Below are positions 27,362-35,593 of a DNA stretch of 64,000 bases, in pieces. Below the pieces are notes generated by a model that searched no databases, was not told the origin of the DNA, and worked only from the letters and a program-made list of their open reading frames with translations. Each line of letters begins with the position of its first letter. Position 1 is the first letter of the stretch. The stretch comes from Selenomonadaceae bacterium (lineage in GTDB: Bacteria; Bacillota; Negativicutes; Selenomonadales; Selenomonadaceae), in assembly GCA_017634675.1 (NCBI GenBank), contig JAGBMX010000134.1, forward strand, positions 16,425-80,424. Direction: 5' to 3'. Both the position numbers and the translations under genes were made by a program.

Positions 27362-27939
27362 CCCGCGAAGGCAAGTGGACGATAGGTATTTTGCTTTTGG
27401 TTTTAGCTGTTGTTTGGTTAATTCCGGAGGAGGATGCGTCAAATGCGGAGAATTCGGCAAAACTTACACAATCCGCAGAACAAAAAGCGGCGAAGATAAA
27501 GAAAGATAAGTTAAATGAGAAGGTAACGATAGAGCGTCCCGTTAACGGGCGAGTTGAAATTAAAGGATTGAAGATTGCCAAAGAAAATATCGAACTTAGA
27601 AATCCGTTTACTTATCGGCATGAAACCAGAAACGAAAAAATTTCTTTGGTGATATCGCCTGTAGATACCTGTCCAAAGCCAATGTTGGAAAATGTAGTTG
27701 CGCCTATGCCTACCGGCGCAAATTCAGCGCCGCAGCAAAAATCTGCCGCTCGGTGGGAATTAAGGGGAATTATTATTTCTGACGATTATAAACAAGCTAT
27801 CTTATCGAGGGGAGAGGAAAATGTAACCCTTAATCCGGGAGATACGTTTGACGGCAATGTGGTTTTAGATATAACAAAGGACGAGTTGATTTACGAAGGA
27901 CAAAGCGGAAGAGACAGCTTAAAAATATCGGGTCAATAA
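27358..27939 (+). CDS. PilP/GspC-like membrane-anchored protein
   Basis: A 193-residue protein with a single N-terminal membrane anchor (about residues 7-22) and a disordered charged linker. A small beta-rich domain lies at about residues 130-190 (WELRGIIISDDYKQAIL, NPGDTFDGNVVLDITKDELIYEG). This layout and the homology-region-like repeat are those of GspC and PilP, inner-membrane proteins that contact the N-domains of a secretin. The secretin gene follows 10 bases downstream, which supports the call. Its start overlaps the bioA stop (ATGA), so it is co-transcribed with biotin genes, probably by chance. Confidence 0.7.
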   Translation: MTREGKWTIGILLLVLAVVWLIPEEDASNAENSAKLTQSAEQKAAKIKKDKLNEKVTIERPVNGRVEIKGLKIAKENIELRNPFTYRHETRNEKISLVISPVDTCPKPMLENVVAPMPTGANSAPQQKSAARWELRGIIISDDYKQAILSRGEENVTLNPGDTFDGNVVLDITKDELIYEGQSGRDSLKISGQ

Positions 27940-27949
27940 GGAGTAAGAT

Positions 27950-29296
27950 ATGATTTTAAAAAAGAGTTTAGTCCTCTTAATATTTTTACTTTTTTATTCG
28001 ACGATTTCTTTTGCTGCGCCTGTCACCATGCGAGCCGTGGACGCAGACGTTCGCGCCCTTTTGTCTTCTGTGGCTCATGTGGGAAACTTAAGCGTTGTAA
28101 TCGATCAAACCGTAAACGGAAAAGTTACGGCGAATATAAACGGTTTGGAGCCTAAAGACGCTTTATACATGATAGCGAAAGCCAGAGGGTTTACCGTAGA
28201 AAATATAGGCGGCACATTTATAATAACAGACGTTGGTCGCGCCGTAAATTTTCGGCAAATTTATACTTTTCCCGTGCAACATGCGGAACTTGAAACGATA
28301 AAAACCGCATTGCAGCTCGCCTTAAAAAATTCCGTTGCAAAATCTGTCGCGTCTTCCAATCAAACAAAAACTAAAGATAAAGCGGCGGACGCAACAAAAA
28401 TCACCTCTGCGAACTTTGAAACCGAAAATCGGGTAATGACGGATGTGGCTCATGGCGCAATTATATTTTACGGTACCCAAAGCGAAGCCGAAAAAGCCCG
28501 CTCTCTTATAGCTTCTTTAGACACTCCGCCGAAGCAGATTTCTCTCATGGCAAAAGTTGTGGCTATTCAAAAAGACGCATCAAAGAATTTGGGGGTTGAA
28601 TGGCGGTGGTCTGCGCTGCCGCAATATCCTGAAAGTCGCATAACGTACGAATACGAATATGCAGACGATGACAGCACCCGTAGGCGACGCACGTCAACCC
28701 GCGAATATGAGCGCAGTTTCGAAGGATCCGACAATATCCCGGGCATTATTCGATTCGGTAAGGGACCCGAAGGGTATCCTTATGAATTTTATTATGAAGC
28801 CAAAATAAACGCTTTAATAACAGATGGCAAGGCGAAAATTTTATCTCAGCCGAATATAACCACTCTTCAAGGCAAGGAAGCCGTTATAAACATAGGAGGC
28901 TCCGTGCCGGTGCCCACCGTATCCACAACAAATTCAACGGTCACTACCTCCATTCAATATCGTAACGCAGGCATAATATTGAGATACACGCCAAGAGCCA
29001 GCAATGACGGTTATATAACAGCGGACGTACATACTGAAGTCAGCTCGCCGTTATATGTAGAATCACTGAAAGCATACCGTTTTCAGGAACGAAGCGCAGA
29101 CACCACGGTGCGCCTTAGGAACAATGAAACCATGGTAATAGGCGGTCTTATAGGAGAGGAGGAGTCAAAGAGTTTTTCTAAGGTGCCTTTTTTGGGGGAT
29201 ATTCCGATTTTAGGTGCGCTGTTTAAAAACAACAAACGAACGAAGTCCGAATCGGAGCTTATGATTTTTTTAACCGCAAAGGTGCTAGATGAGTAA
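27950..29296 (+). CDS. Short secretin, GspD/PilQ family
   Basis: A 448-residue outer-membrane secretin with a signal peptide (cut near SFA-A). It has an STN-like N-terminal domain (VTMRAVDADVRALLSSVA), one N1/NolW-type domain (about residues 100-190, interrupted by a Lys/Ala/Thr-rich linker) and a complete secretin domain from about 195. The C-terminal signature is intact (LRNNETMVIGGLIGEEE and VPFLGDIPILGALFK). At 448 residues it is shorter than PilQ or GspD because it lacks extra N-domains. No pilus or type II secretion ATPase, pilin or assembly gene is nearby, so the exported substrate is unknown. Confidence 0.85.
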   Translation: MILKKSLVLLIFLLFYSTISFAAPVTMRAVDADVRALLSSVAHVGNLSVVIDQTVNGKVTANINGLEPKDALYMIAKARGFTVENIGGTFIITDVGRAVNFRQIYTFPVQHAELETIKTALQLALKNSVAKSVASSNQTKTKDKAADATKITSANFETENRVMTDVAHGAIIFYGTQSEAEKARSLIASLDTPPKQISLMAKVVAIQKDASKNLGVEWRWSALPQYPESRITYEYEYADDDSTRRRRTSTREYERSFEGSDNIPGIIRFGKGPEGYPYEFYYEAKINALITDGKAKILSQPNITTLQGKEAVINIGGSVPVPTVSTTNSTVTTSIQYRNAGIILRYTPRASNDGYITADVHTEVSSPLYVESLKAYRFQERSADTTVRLRNNETMVIGGLIGEEESKSFSKVPFLGDIPILGALFKNNKRTKSESELMIFLTAKVLDE

Positions 29297-29334
29297 CCCA
29301 AAAGAGTGATTTATGTTTTTATCGGGAGGTTTTT

Positions 29335-30396
29335 ATGAAACTTTTATCCATAGCAAAGAAAACAGCGGCGACATTAAGCGCAGCGGCGATGATTTTTACG
29401 GTGTCCGCCCCAAAAACGGAAGCTGCGGATTTGTGGGGCGTGCTAATAGGCGGCGCAGTTTATTCTGCACAATTAGACAGTGAAATCCGGGCTGTAAACA
29501 ACGACGAAAAGGGACGACGACAATTTTTCGAAGCCATGAAACAAAAATACGGAGTTAATAACGATCCCAATCTCAACCAAAGACTAGATACCATAATGTA
29601 TAATTTAACCGAAGCGATTGGAAAGGTCGATCCTTCGATTAACGAAAAGCCATACAATTATTTCATAAATACGGATACAAGTTTTAACGCCTTTTGCACA
29701 CTAGGTCATAATATCTCCGTAAACACGGGGCTGTTCAATCATCTTGAAAGCGATGATGAAATCGCCGTAGTGCTTGCACATGAAATGGGACACGGACAGA
29801 AAGATCATCCGGCGAAAGGCGCAAGAAAATCCATTTTGCCTATGATTGTAGCCTCTACCGTAAATAACATAGGCGGCGTGCTTCTTGCCAACGCCCTTAA
29901 CAATCAAGGCATAACCAAGCCAATGGAAAGGGAAGCGGACGCTCTTGCCTTTGATTACATAACTCATTCAAATTATAATCCCGGAGCCTGCGCCGCAGTA
30001 TGGCAGCGGGTAATCGACCAATCGGGCGACAATCCCGACAATTTTGTCACATTCCTTGCCGGCGGCTCGGATCATCCGTCCCACGCAAGTCGCCGCGATA
30101 CGTATGCAAAAAAACTTTACGAATACAGCAAGAAAAAAGTTGAGGTAAGCGAAGATATTGTGAAGGTAAAGGGCAAAGAATTTGCTAAGGTTGCGCCTGC
30201 GGGAAGCATGAGTTCAAAAGAGAGGGCATTCTTCATAGCGGGAAATCTTGCCGCCGCATACAAAAACGGACATGATAAAGGAGAAGTCGTCGCTAAAAAC
30301 AATGTTATCTATATGGGGCCGCAGGCGATTATAACGGTTTTGGACGGGGACGAAAATATCGGCACTCTAATAGACAGATTAAGTGCTTTAAAATAA
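29335..30396 (+). CDS. Exported M48-family metalloprotease
   Basis: A 353-residue protein with a signal peptide (cut near TEA-A, about residue 31). The zinc-protease motif is LAHEMGHGQKDH (H149, E150, H153), with the third ligand in MEREADALAFDYI. It resembles LoiP/YggG/BepA-type periplasmic M48 enzymes, which act in outer-membrane quality control. The C-terminal 100 residues are less typical, with no TPR repeats visible. It is 38 bases behind the secretin gene. A chaperone/protease role for outer-membrane proteins such as that secretin is plausible but inferred. Confidence 0.85.
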   Translation: MKLLSIAKKTAATLSAAAMIFTVSAPKTEAADLWGVLIGGAVYSAQLDSEIRAVNNDEKGRRQFFEAMKQKYGVNNDPNLNQRLDTIMYNLTEAIGKVDPSINEKPYNYFINTDTSFNAFCTLGHNISVNTGLFNHLESDDEIAVVLAHEMGHGQKDHPAKGARKSILPMIVASTVNNIGGVLLANALNNQGITKPMEREADALAFDYITHSNYNPGACAAVWQRVIDQSGDNPDNFVTFLAGGSDHPSHASRRDTYAKKLYEYSKKKVEVSEDIVKVKGKEFAKVAPAGSMSSKERAFFIAGNLAAAYKNGHDKGEVVAKNNVIYMGPQAIITVLDGDENIGTLIDRLSALK

Positions 30397-30424
30397 TTTC
30401 GCTGCTTTCTTGAAAGGTTTATCA

Positions 30425-31465
30425 ATGAATTTAAAAACTTACCGCGTGTCTTTTTTGATAGTGGTGTCAATCGCGTTTGTAATATCTTTATTTTGGCTGA
30501 TACCATCTTTGGCTTTCATAATTTTCTTATCTCTGCTCCTAGCTCTTTTTCTACGTCCGGTTGTGGACTTCTTGTCAAAAAAAATGCCCCGCGCTTTTGC
30601 CGCGGGGCTTGCCCTTTTATCGTTTCTGTCGTTATTTATACTTTTAATTACTTTAATCTCGGGAAGCTTTATTCCGGCTTTTACGGCGTTTATCGCTGAT
30701 TTTCCCAATATATCCCGACAATTTTACGAACGCACCGATTCCCTTGATTTAAAGTTTTTAACAACAGATCTCGATTCTATGTGGAACGAAGTCTTTAACA
30801 CGGGGCTTGCGGCGTTAAAATCTTCATTGGGATTGTTGTTGTCGCTTTTTAATAAAGTTATCGACGGAGTGGTTATAATCTTTGTAAGCTTTTATTTTAT
30901 GAAAGATAAAGAGATTTTAAAAGCTGAAATCACTTCGCTTTTCCCTGAACAAAGCGAAAAGAGAATATCAAATTTGATAGAAAATATTTTAACGGCTCTG
31001 AGAGCTTATCTAACAAGTCAACTCATTATATGTACAAACACGGGACTTATAGTGTTCGTATATTTTATGATAATGGATATCCCTTATGCGCCCGTATTTG
31101 CGGTAATCTCCGCCGTAGCTGAATTTGTGCCGGTATTGGGGCCTACCGTTGCGTCGTGTTTCGGCATTTTAATAGCCCTCACCATATCCCCGATGACAGC
31201 TGTACAAACAGCTATATTTTATCTTGTTTTAACGCAGTTTAATCACAATGTAATTTATCCGAACATCATAGGAAAATCGTTAAATCTCCACCCCATAACC
31301 ATAATTTTGGGCATAATATTAGGAGGCGAACTTTTGGGCGCCGCCGGTATGTTTTTGGCGGTGCCTATAATCACCGTAATAAAAGTAATCATTAAGGATG
31401 TGCGTAATGATTATAGAGAGAAGTTTTTAAGTATGGAAAAATCCAGATGGCTTAGACGAAAATAA
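30425..31465 (+). CDS. AI-2E family transporter (YdiK/PerM-like)
   Basis: A 346-residue polytopic protein of the AI-2E transporter superfamily. It has paired helices at the N-terminus and a central amphipathic region (TDSLDLKFLTTDLDSMW). The C-terminal core contains AYLTSQLIICTNTG, EFVPVLGPTVAS and NHNVIYPNIIGKSLNLHP, all typical of the family. Substrates range from signalling molecules to ions, so none is assigned. Start ATG 30425 has AAAGG seven bases upstream. It follows the M48 gene by 28 bases and may be the last gene of the run that starts at bioY. Confidence 0.85.
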   Translation: MNLKTYRVSFLIVVSIAFVISLFWLIPSLAFIIFLSLLLALFLRPVVDFLSKKMPRAFAAGLALLSFLSLFILLITLISGSFIPAFTAFIADFPNISRQFYERTDSLDLKFLTTDLDSMWNEVFNTGLAALKSSLGLLLSLFNKVIDGVVIIFVSFYFMKDKEILKAEITSLFPEQSEKRISNLIENILTALRAYLTSQLIICTNTGLIVFVYFMIMDIPYAPVFAVISAVAEFVPVLGPTVASCFGILIALTISPMTAVQTAIFYLVLTQFNHNVIYPNIIGKSLNLHPITIILGIILGGELLGAAGMFLAVPIITVIKVIIKDVRNDYREKFLSMEKSRWLRRK

Positions 31466-31542
31466 GAGAAATATATTCGATCTTTCAGAATATAACAGGG
31501 TTAGATGTTTAGAGTTTCTTATATTTGGATTTATATTGGAAA

Positions 31543-31576
31543 AGGGCGGGAGTTTAAATCTTCCGCTTTTCTGATA
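31543..31576 (+). terminator. Possible weak terminator before codY
   Basis: An imperfect stem (AAAGGGCGGGAG against CTTCCGCTTTT) with a 7-base loop and a short T run. It lies in the 271-bp gap between the AI-2E-type permease and codY; apart from the codY promoter I see nothing else there. Confidence 0.35.
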
Positions 31577-31665
31577 CTTTGATTAAAAACGCGCGAATGT
31601 ATTTTTTCTCATAACGAAACAAAGAATTTTCCAAACATAGGTAACTATAGAATATTAAAAAAAAT

Positions 31666-31693
31666 TTGACAATTTCGAAAAATGTGATAGAAT
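31666..31693 (+). promoter_or_regulatory. codY promoter
   Basis: A perfect -35 TTGACA (31666-31671), 16-base spacer and TAGAAT -10 (31688-31693). The codY ATG is 44 bases downstream with AAAGGAAG before it. The spacer has an AATTTCGAAAAAT core resembling half of a CodY box, too degenerate to claim. Confidence 0.65.
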
Positions 31694-31736
31694 GAACAAA
31701 ATGGGATGAAAGTTTTCTCTGAAAGGAAGATTAAGG

Positions 31737-32516
31737 ATGGCAACTTCACTCCTTGAAAAAACTAGAAAGATTAACAGACTCCTCCAGAGATCCGAGAACG
31801 TGGAATACGACGATATTTCGCGGGTTTTGAGCGCGGTTTTAGAAGCTAACGTTTATATTACCGATAAAAAAGGCGAAATCTCCGGACACGCTCTTGTAGA
31901 TGATTTTGAATGCGATTTAATGCTAGACAAGGTCATAAACCAGAAAATATTCCCCAAGCCATATGTAAATTGGCTGATGCGACACGACGAAACTAACGCC
32001 AACCTTCATTCCAAAAGCGGAAAGTGCGTATATGACGATGGCGTGGCGTGTATGTTTAAGAAAAAAAATACCACAATCGTTCCCATATACGGAGTTGGCG
32101 AGCGGATAGGGACGCTTATAGTCGCCAAATACGATTCTCTGTTTAACGACGACGATGTTCTGCTTGCCGAATACGGCGCGACTGTTGTTGGGATGGAGAT
32201 GCTTAGGGATAGGTCGCAAAAAATAGAGACGGAAGCGAGAAAAAAAGCTACGGTGCAGATTGCGTTTTCTAATCTTTCGTATTCCGAACTAAAAGCGGTA
32301 AAAAAGATATTCAAGAAACTTAAGGGATTTGAGGGTCTGTTGGTGGCGTCTAAAATAGCGGACGAAGCTAAAATCACCCGATCGGTTATAGTGAATGCGT
32401 TGAGAAAATTTGAATCCGCCGGGGTTATTGAAGCAAGATCTTTAGGTATGAAGGGAACTTTTATAAAGGTTACGAATGAGTACCTTTTAGATGAAATCAA
32501 AAAAATAGAGCCGTAA
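31737..32516 (+). CDS. codY: GTP/branched-chain amino acid-sensing repressor CodY
   Basis: A 259-residue orthologue of CodY, the global nutrient regulator of low-GC Firmicutes. It has an N-terminal GAF-type ligand domain (about residues 1-160) for isoleucine/valine and a C-terminal winged HTH. The recognition region is almost the canonical one (ADEAKITRSVIVNALRKFESAG, then IEARSLGMKGTFIKV). Its own promoter and terminator make it a single-gene unit here; in Bacillus it follows clpYQ-xerC, which are absent. The gene is the strongest taxonomic marker in the window. Confidence 0.95.
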   Translation: MATSLLEKTRKINRLLQRSENVEYDDISRVLSAVLEANVYITDKKGEISGHALVDDFECDLMLDKVINQKIFPKPYVNWLMRHDETNANLHSKSGKCVYDDGVACMFKKKNTTIVPIYGVGERIGTLIVAKYDSLFNDDDVLLAEYGATVVGMEMLRDRSQKIETEARKKATVQIAFSNLSYSELKAVKKIFKKLKGFEGLLVASKIADEAKITRSVIVNALRKFESAGVIEARSLGMKGTFIKVTNEYLLDEIKKIEP

Positions 32517-32520
32517 GAAT

Positions 32521-32551
32521 AAAAAGGCTGGGCATAACGCTCGGCCTTTTT
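32521..32551 (+). terminator. codY rho-independent terminator
   Basis: AAAAAGGCTGGGC pairs with GCTCGGCCTTTTT (two G-U pairs), with a 5-base loop and a T-rich tail. Confidence 0.85.
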
Positions 32552-32628
32552 ATTTTATTTTTTTAATCTCATATATTTTTAATCTTTGAGTGTTATTCTA
32601 AAAAAAAGATATTTGTGGAGAGATATGT

Positions 32629-33504
32629 ATGTCGAAAAAAATTTTTTTATTGTTGTTTACGTTTTTTGTTTTTACCGGGCATGCTCTTGCGGAGGAAGTG
32701 ACTGTCGAAGGGTACGGAAACGACAGAGAAGCCGCTTTAAGCGATGCGAGGAGAATAGCTGTAGAACGCGTTGTCGGCGCTTATGTGGAAGGAACAACGG
32801 TTGTAGAGGCAATGGCGGTTGAACTAGATGAAATTTATACGAGGGCGGATGGATTTTCAAAAGTCGTTGGCGTGTTGGAAGAAAATTTTTCTGGGAGCGT
32901 TTACAGGGTTAAAGCTGTAATTGATGTAGATACCAATCCTCAAAACGATTTTATGAGCAATTTGCAGATGATTGCAAGGTTGAGAGATCCTAAAATTGCC
33001 GTTATTGCCCTTAGAAACGGCGATTATGGTTTTCATGAGGTAAATGCGGAAACAATCATAAACGAAAGCCTGATAAATTTGGGGTTTACCAATGTGCTTA
33101 ACGTATCTCAAGTAACTTCAATGTATGATTCAAAAACCCTGCAAAATATTTATCATGGAGTTCAAGTTGCGGACTTAAGTTCAAACTACGGCGCAGATAT
33201 GGTTATTATAGGTCATTCAACGGTTAAAGCCGAAAAGATAAAAATTCCCGATTATAAAGGAGGTTATAAGGAAGTAGCGTTAAATTCCGGTGTTGCAAGT
33301 TTTGCGATGAAGATTGTAAATCCGTATAACGGACGAATTTTGGACACTTTTTTAGCGGAAGGCAAAGCGATGGGAATAGATAGAGCAGAAGCGGAGCGGG
33401 AGAGTTTGCGGGCTGCTTCTTTAAACGCAGCGAAAATGATTGAAGAAAAATTAAAGAAGCTAAGCGCAAGAACTTTGACGACTACTTCGGTGAAGAATAA
33501 ATGA
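32629..33504 (+). CDS. Exported protein with FlgT-N/LPP20-like domain
   Basis: A 291-residue protein with a signal peptide (cut near ALA-E, residue 22). An alpha/beta domain follows directly (VTVEGYGNDREAALSDARRIAVERVVGAYV), resembling the N-terminal domain of flagellar protein FlgT and LPP20-type proteins. The second half has a strand-helix layout with GADMVIIGHSTVKAE and VNPYNGRILDTF, the pattern seen in CsgG/TolB-N-like folds. It is the first of six consecutive exported proteins in one direction. No flagellar genes are nearby, so a flagellar role is unlikely. Confidence 0.7.
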   Translation: MSKKIFLLLFTFFVFTGHALAEEVTVEGYGNDREAALSDARRIAVERVVGAYVEGTTVVEAMAVELDEIYTRADGFSKVVGVLEENFSGSVYRVKAVIDVDTNPQNDFMSNLQMIARLRDPKIAVIALRNGDYGFHEVNAETIINESLINLGFTNVLNVSQVTSMYDSKTLQNIYHGVQVADLSSNYGADMVIIGHSTVKAEKIKIPDYKGGYKEVALNSGVASFAMKIVNPYNGRILDTFLAEGKAMGIDRAEAERESLRAASLNAAKMIEEKLKKLSARTLTTTSVKNK

Positions 33505-33529
33505 TAATGAGATTAAGGAGGTGGATTTT

Positions 33530-34072
33530 ATGAGAGCCGTACGTTTTGCGTTAATAGCGATGGTTTTGATGATGTCATGCGCGGCTGGATACGCAAATCC
33601 ACGTGTGGCAGTGCTTCCTCCCGCCAACAAAAATCCGCTTCCGACAGGACTTGATGCGACGGTTGATTTTTCATCGTTGTTGGATATTGTAACAGACGCT
33701 ATGGGTAATCCTAAGCTCGGATTCGAACCGTATGAAAGAGGAGAATTAGAGGCATTAATAACCGAGCAGCATTTGAGCCATACAGCATTGTTCGATCAAA
33801 ATACGGCGGCGAAATTTGGAAAACTAATCGGAGCGGAGTATGTGATGATAACGAATATAACGGGGCTCAGTAAACATGAAGGTAAGATTGTGGTGAGAAT
33901 GTACGGGCGAGTTGTTGACGTTGAAACGGGTAGAATCGCATGGACAGGTCGAGGGTTGGGAATAGCGAGGGATTTATCGGAGGCCTTTGAACGAGCCGCA
34001 GACGATATGGTTACGGGAAGAAAAGGATTGTTAGAGAGAATGAAAGGGTTGGAGCGGTATGAGAAAGGTTAA
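33530..34072 (+). CDS. CsgG-like exported protein
   Basis: A 180-residue protein with a signal sequence ending near GYA-N and then PRVAVLPPANKN, the first strand of CsgG-type domains. Later blocks TAAKFGKLIGAEYVMITNITGLSK and VVDVETGRIAWTGRG match the core of CsgG (ligand-like GADY strand, then the DxxTG hairpin). CsgG forms the outer-membrane curli pore, but this protein lacks the extra membrane hairpins I would expect at full length (CsgG is about 260 residues). A cysteine at residue 17 (MMSCAAG) could be a lipidation site, though the lipobox is poor. The gene overlaps the next by 14 bases. AAGGAGG lies eight bases before ATG 33530. Confidence 0.7.
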   Translation: MRAVRFALIAMVLMMSCAAGYANPRVAVLPPANKNPLPTGLDATVDFSSLLDIVTDAMGNPKLGFEPYERGELEALITEQHLSHTALFDQNTAAKFGKLIGAEYVMITNITGLSKHEGKIVVRMYGRVVDVETGRIAWTGRGLGIARDLSEAFERAADDMVTGRKGLLERMKGLERYEKG

Positions 34073-34667
34073 AATTTGCATATTCTTAGCCATTTTTTTT
34101 ATATCTGCGCCAATAGCAGTTGAGGCTGTGGAAACTATAGGTATTGCCGGATGTTTTTCTCGCGAAAACGTGACAAACATGCCAAAAGAGCGGGGGAAAC
34201 TTTATTCGATAGTTAATATATGCCTGATGGATGGCATTGAATCCATTCCCGGAGTAATGCCGGTGGATTTAAGCGAAGATGCTAAACAGGCTAGATTGGA
34301 TGAGGCTTATCTGGGAATTGCTTTTAAAAATCTTGAAAGCGGGAATGTTTCGGAAATTGTAAAGGAATTTGATACAAAGCCCGACTATATTGTTTACGCT
34401 TATTTAACAGGACTTACCGTGACTCATAGGGAGTCGATAAACGGGGCTAATATGGCGGTGCGGGCGGATATCAGCGCAAGAATTTTAAATACCGATACGG
34501 GAAGGGTTGTTTTCGTTGCAACCGGTACGGGAGATGCGGATTCTCATCAATCTTCCGGCGGAGACGATATTTACATTGGTAAGGATAAAGTGCCTATGGA
34601 TACTTTACATAACGCTATAGATAAGGCTTGCGAGAAAATTCAACGTAAGATGCGTGAAAACATTTAG
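34059..34667 (+). CDS. Exported protein, divergent CsgG/TolB-N-like
   Basis: A 202-residue exported protein (signal cut near VEA-V, about residue 23). It repeats the theme of its neighbours: a first strand ETIGIAGCFS, a helix, a middle strand DYIVYAYLTGLTVTH and a terminal RILNTDTGRVVFVATGTGD hairpin followed by a helix. These match the order of elements in CsgG-type domains, but sequence similarity is low. The start overlaps the preceding CsgG-like gene by 14 bases. No enzymatic motif is visible. Confidence 0.6.
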   Translation: MRKVKICIFLAIFFISAPIAVEAVETIGIAGCFSRENVTNMPKERGKLYSIVNICLMDGIESIPGVMPVDLSEDAKQARLDEAYLGIAFKNLESGNVSEIVKEFDTKPDYIVYAYLTGLTVTHRESINGANMAVRADISARILNTDTGRVVFVATGTGDADSHQSSGGDDIYIGKDKVPMDTLHNAIDKACEKIQRKMRENI

Positions 34668-34687
34668 AGGCAATGAGAGGTAATGAG

Positions 34688-35512
34688 ATGAGAATTTACG
34701 GTATCGGCGCGATTTTATGTTGCGTGTTGGAAATTGCCATGTTATTCGTAAATTGCAGCATATCAGAAGCGGCTTTATTCAATAAATCAAAGACCGGACC
34801 CGCTATTTTGTTGGCAGACGTTGGTTGCTACGGATACAATAAATTGCAAGACGGGTTTTTGGAAACTTTTTGGGAGGTTATGGCGGAAAAAGTTCAATCC
34901 GATAAGGATTTCAATTGCAATTTAGTTACTCCCGGCGCAGAAGATGCGAAGGCGTTTAAAGTCGCGCATATCGACGCTATAGTACGAGGTCCGTTGTATG
35001 AGAGAGAAAACGTCGCTTCGGAAGTCGTCAGATACGGCGACGAGGTTTTCGGAAGAGAATATTTTTGGAACGAAAAAAAACTTGCCATTCGAAAAGAGAA
35101 GCGGGGTCGACCGTATTTTTTGGGAGAAGATCAAATTATTACCCTGCGGGAATTGGCGAAAAAATACGACGCAGAATATTTTTTGTTCTGCAACTTGAGA
35201 AATGTTGATACCAAACTTAAAAAATCTATCTTTAATGTCGATACAAACTATGAGGAACGCGCAAAGGAAATTAGAGTTGAAACGGAGTACTACTTAATAG
35301 ACGCAAAAGAAGGACGAGTTTACGAGGGGCAGAACATCACAGGCAAAACTTCGCAGATTTTAAACATAGTCATAGGAGAATACGGTAAAGGCGCAAGTGT
35401 TCAGCAATTGATGCAGGTGATGTTCGAGGAGCAATCAAAAAGAATTGTTGAGGACATAAAAAAGAAAGGATTAAAAACCTTACGAAACGAGGAAATTAGT
35501 TCAGAGGATTGA
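34688..35512 (+). CDS. Exported protein, divergent CsgG/TolB-N-like
   Basis: A protein of 274 residues with a signal sequence (cut near SEA-A). It contains PAILLADVGCYGYNK, a long polar insert, and KKYDAEYFLFCNLRNVD, followed by a strand pair YYLIDAKEGRVYEGQN and a terminal helix. The order is that of the two preceding proteins, suggesting paralogy. ATG 34688 has AGAGG seven bases upstream and is preferred to ATG 34673. A structured 81-bp gap separates it from the next gene. No function is known. Confidence 0.6.
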   Translation: MRIYGIGAILCCVLEIAMLFVNCSISEAALFNKSKTGPAILLADVGCYGYNKLQDGFLETFWEVMAEKVQSDKDFNCNLVTPGAEDAKAFKVAHIDAIVRGPLYERENVASEVVRYGDEVFGREYFWNEKKLAIRKEKRGRPYFLGEDQIITLRELAKKYDAEYFLFCNLRNVDTKLKKSIFNVDTNYEERAKEIRVETEYYLIDAKEGRVYEGQNITGKTSQILNIVIGEYGKGASVQQLMQVMFEEQSKRIVEDIKKKGLKTLRNEEISSED

Positions 35513-35526
35513 TATTGAAACAAAAT

Positions 35527-35577
35527 CGGACATTAGCGCGCTGATAAGTCCGTAGGGTGCGCGCTGTTTGGCAGCGC
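35527..35577 (+). ncRNA. Structured intergenic RNA candidate, interleaved stems
   Basis: Three pairings are visible. CGGAC (35527-31) pairs with GTCCG (35548-52). AGCGCGC (35535-41) pairs with GCGCGCT (35559-65). GCGCTG (35561-66) pairs with CAGCGC (35572-77). The first two interleave as in an H-type pseudoknot; the second and third are mutually exclusive. The element lies between two genes of the exported-protein cluster and 17 bases before the next ATG. It may be a leader switch or a small repeat; no known class is recognised. Confidence 0.4.
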
Positions 35578-35593
35578 CACGATAAAAGGAAGT

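Noticed and set aside
30586..30608. GC-rich hairpin GCCCCGCG/CGCGGGGC followed by some T
   Set aside because: It lies inside the AI-2E-type permease gene, whose frame and family match continue on both sides, so it is coding sequence and not a terminator.
31671..31686. CodY box in the codY promoter (autoregulation)
   Set aside because: Best alignment to the 15-base consensus has about five mismatches; not enough to call a site.
33530..34072. Curli secretion system
   Set aside because: A CsgG-like protein is present, but no CsgA/B amyloid repeats and no CsgE/F were found in the window, and this protein is shorter than CsgG.
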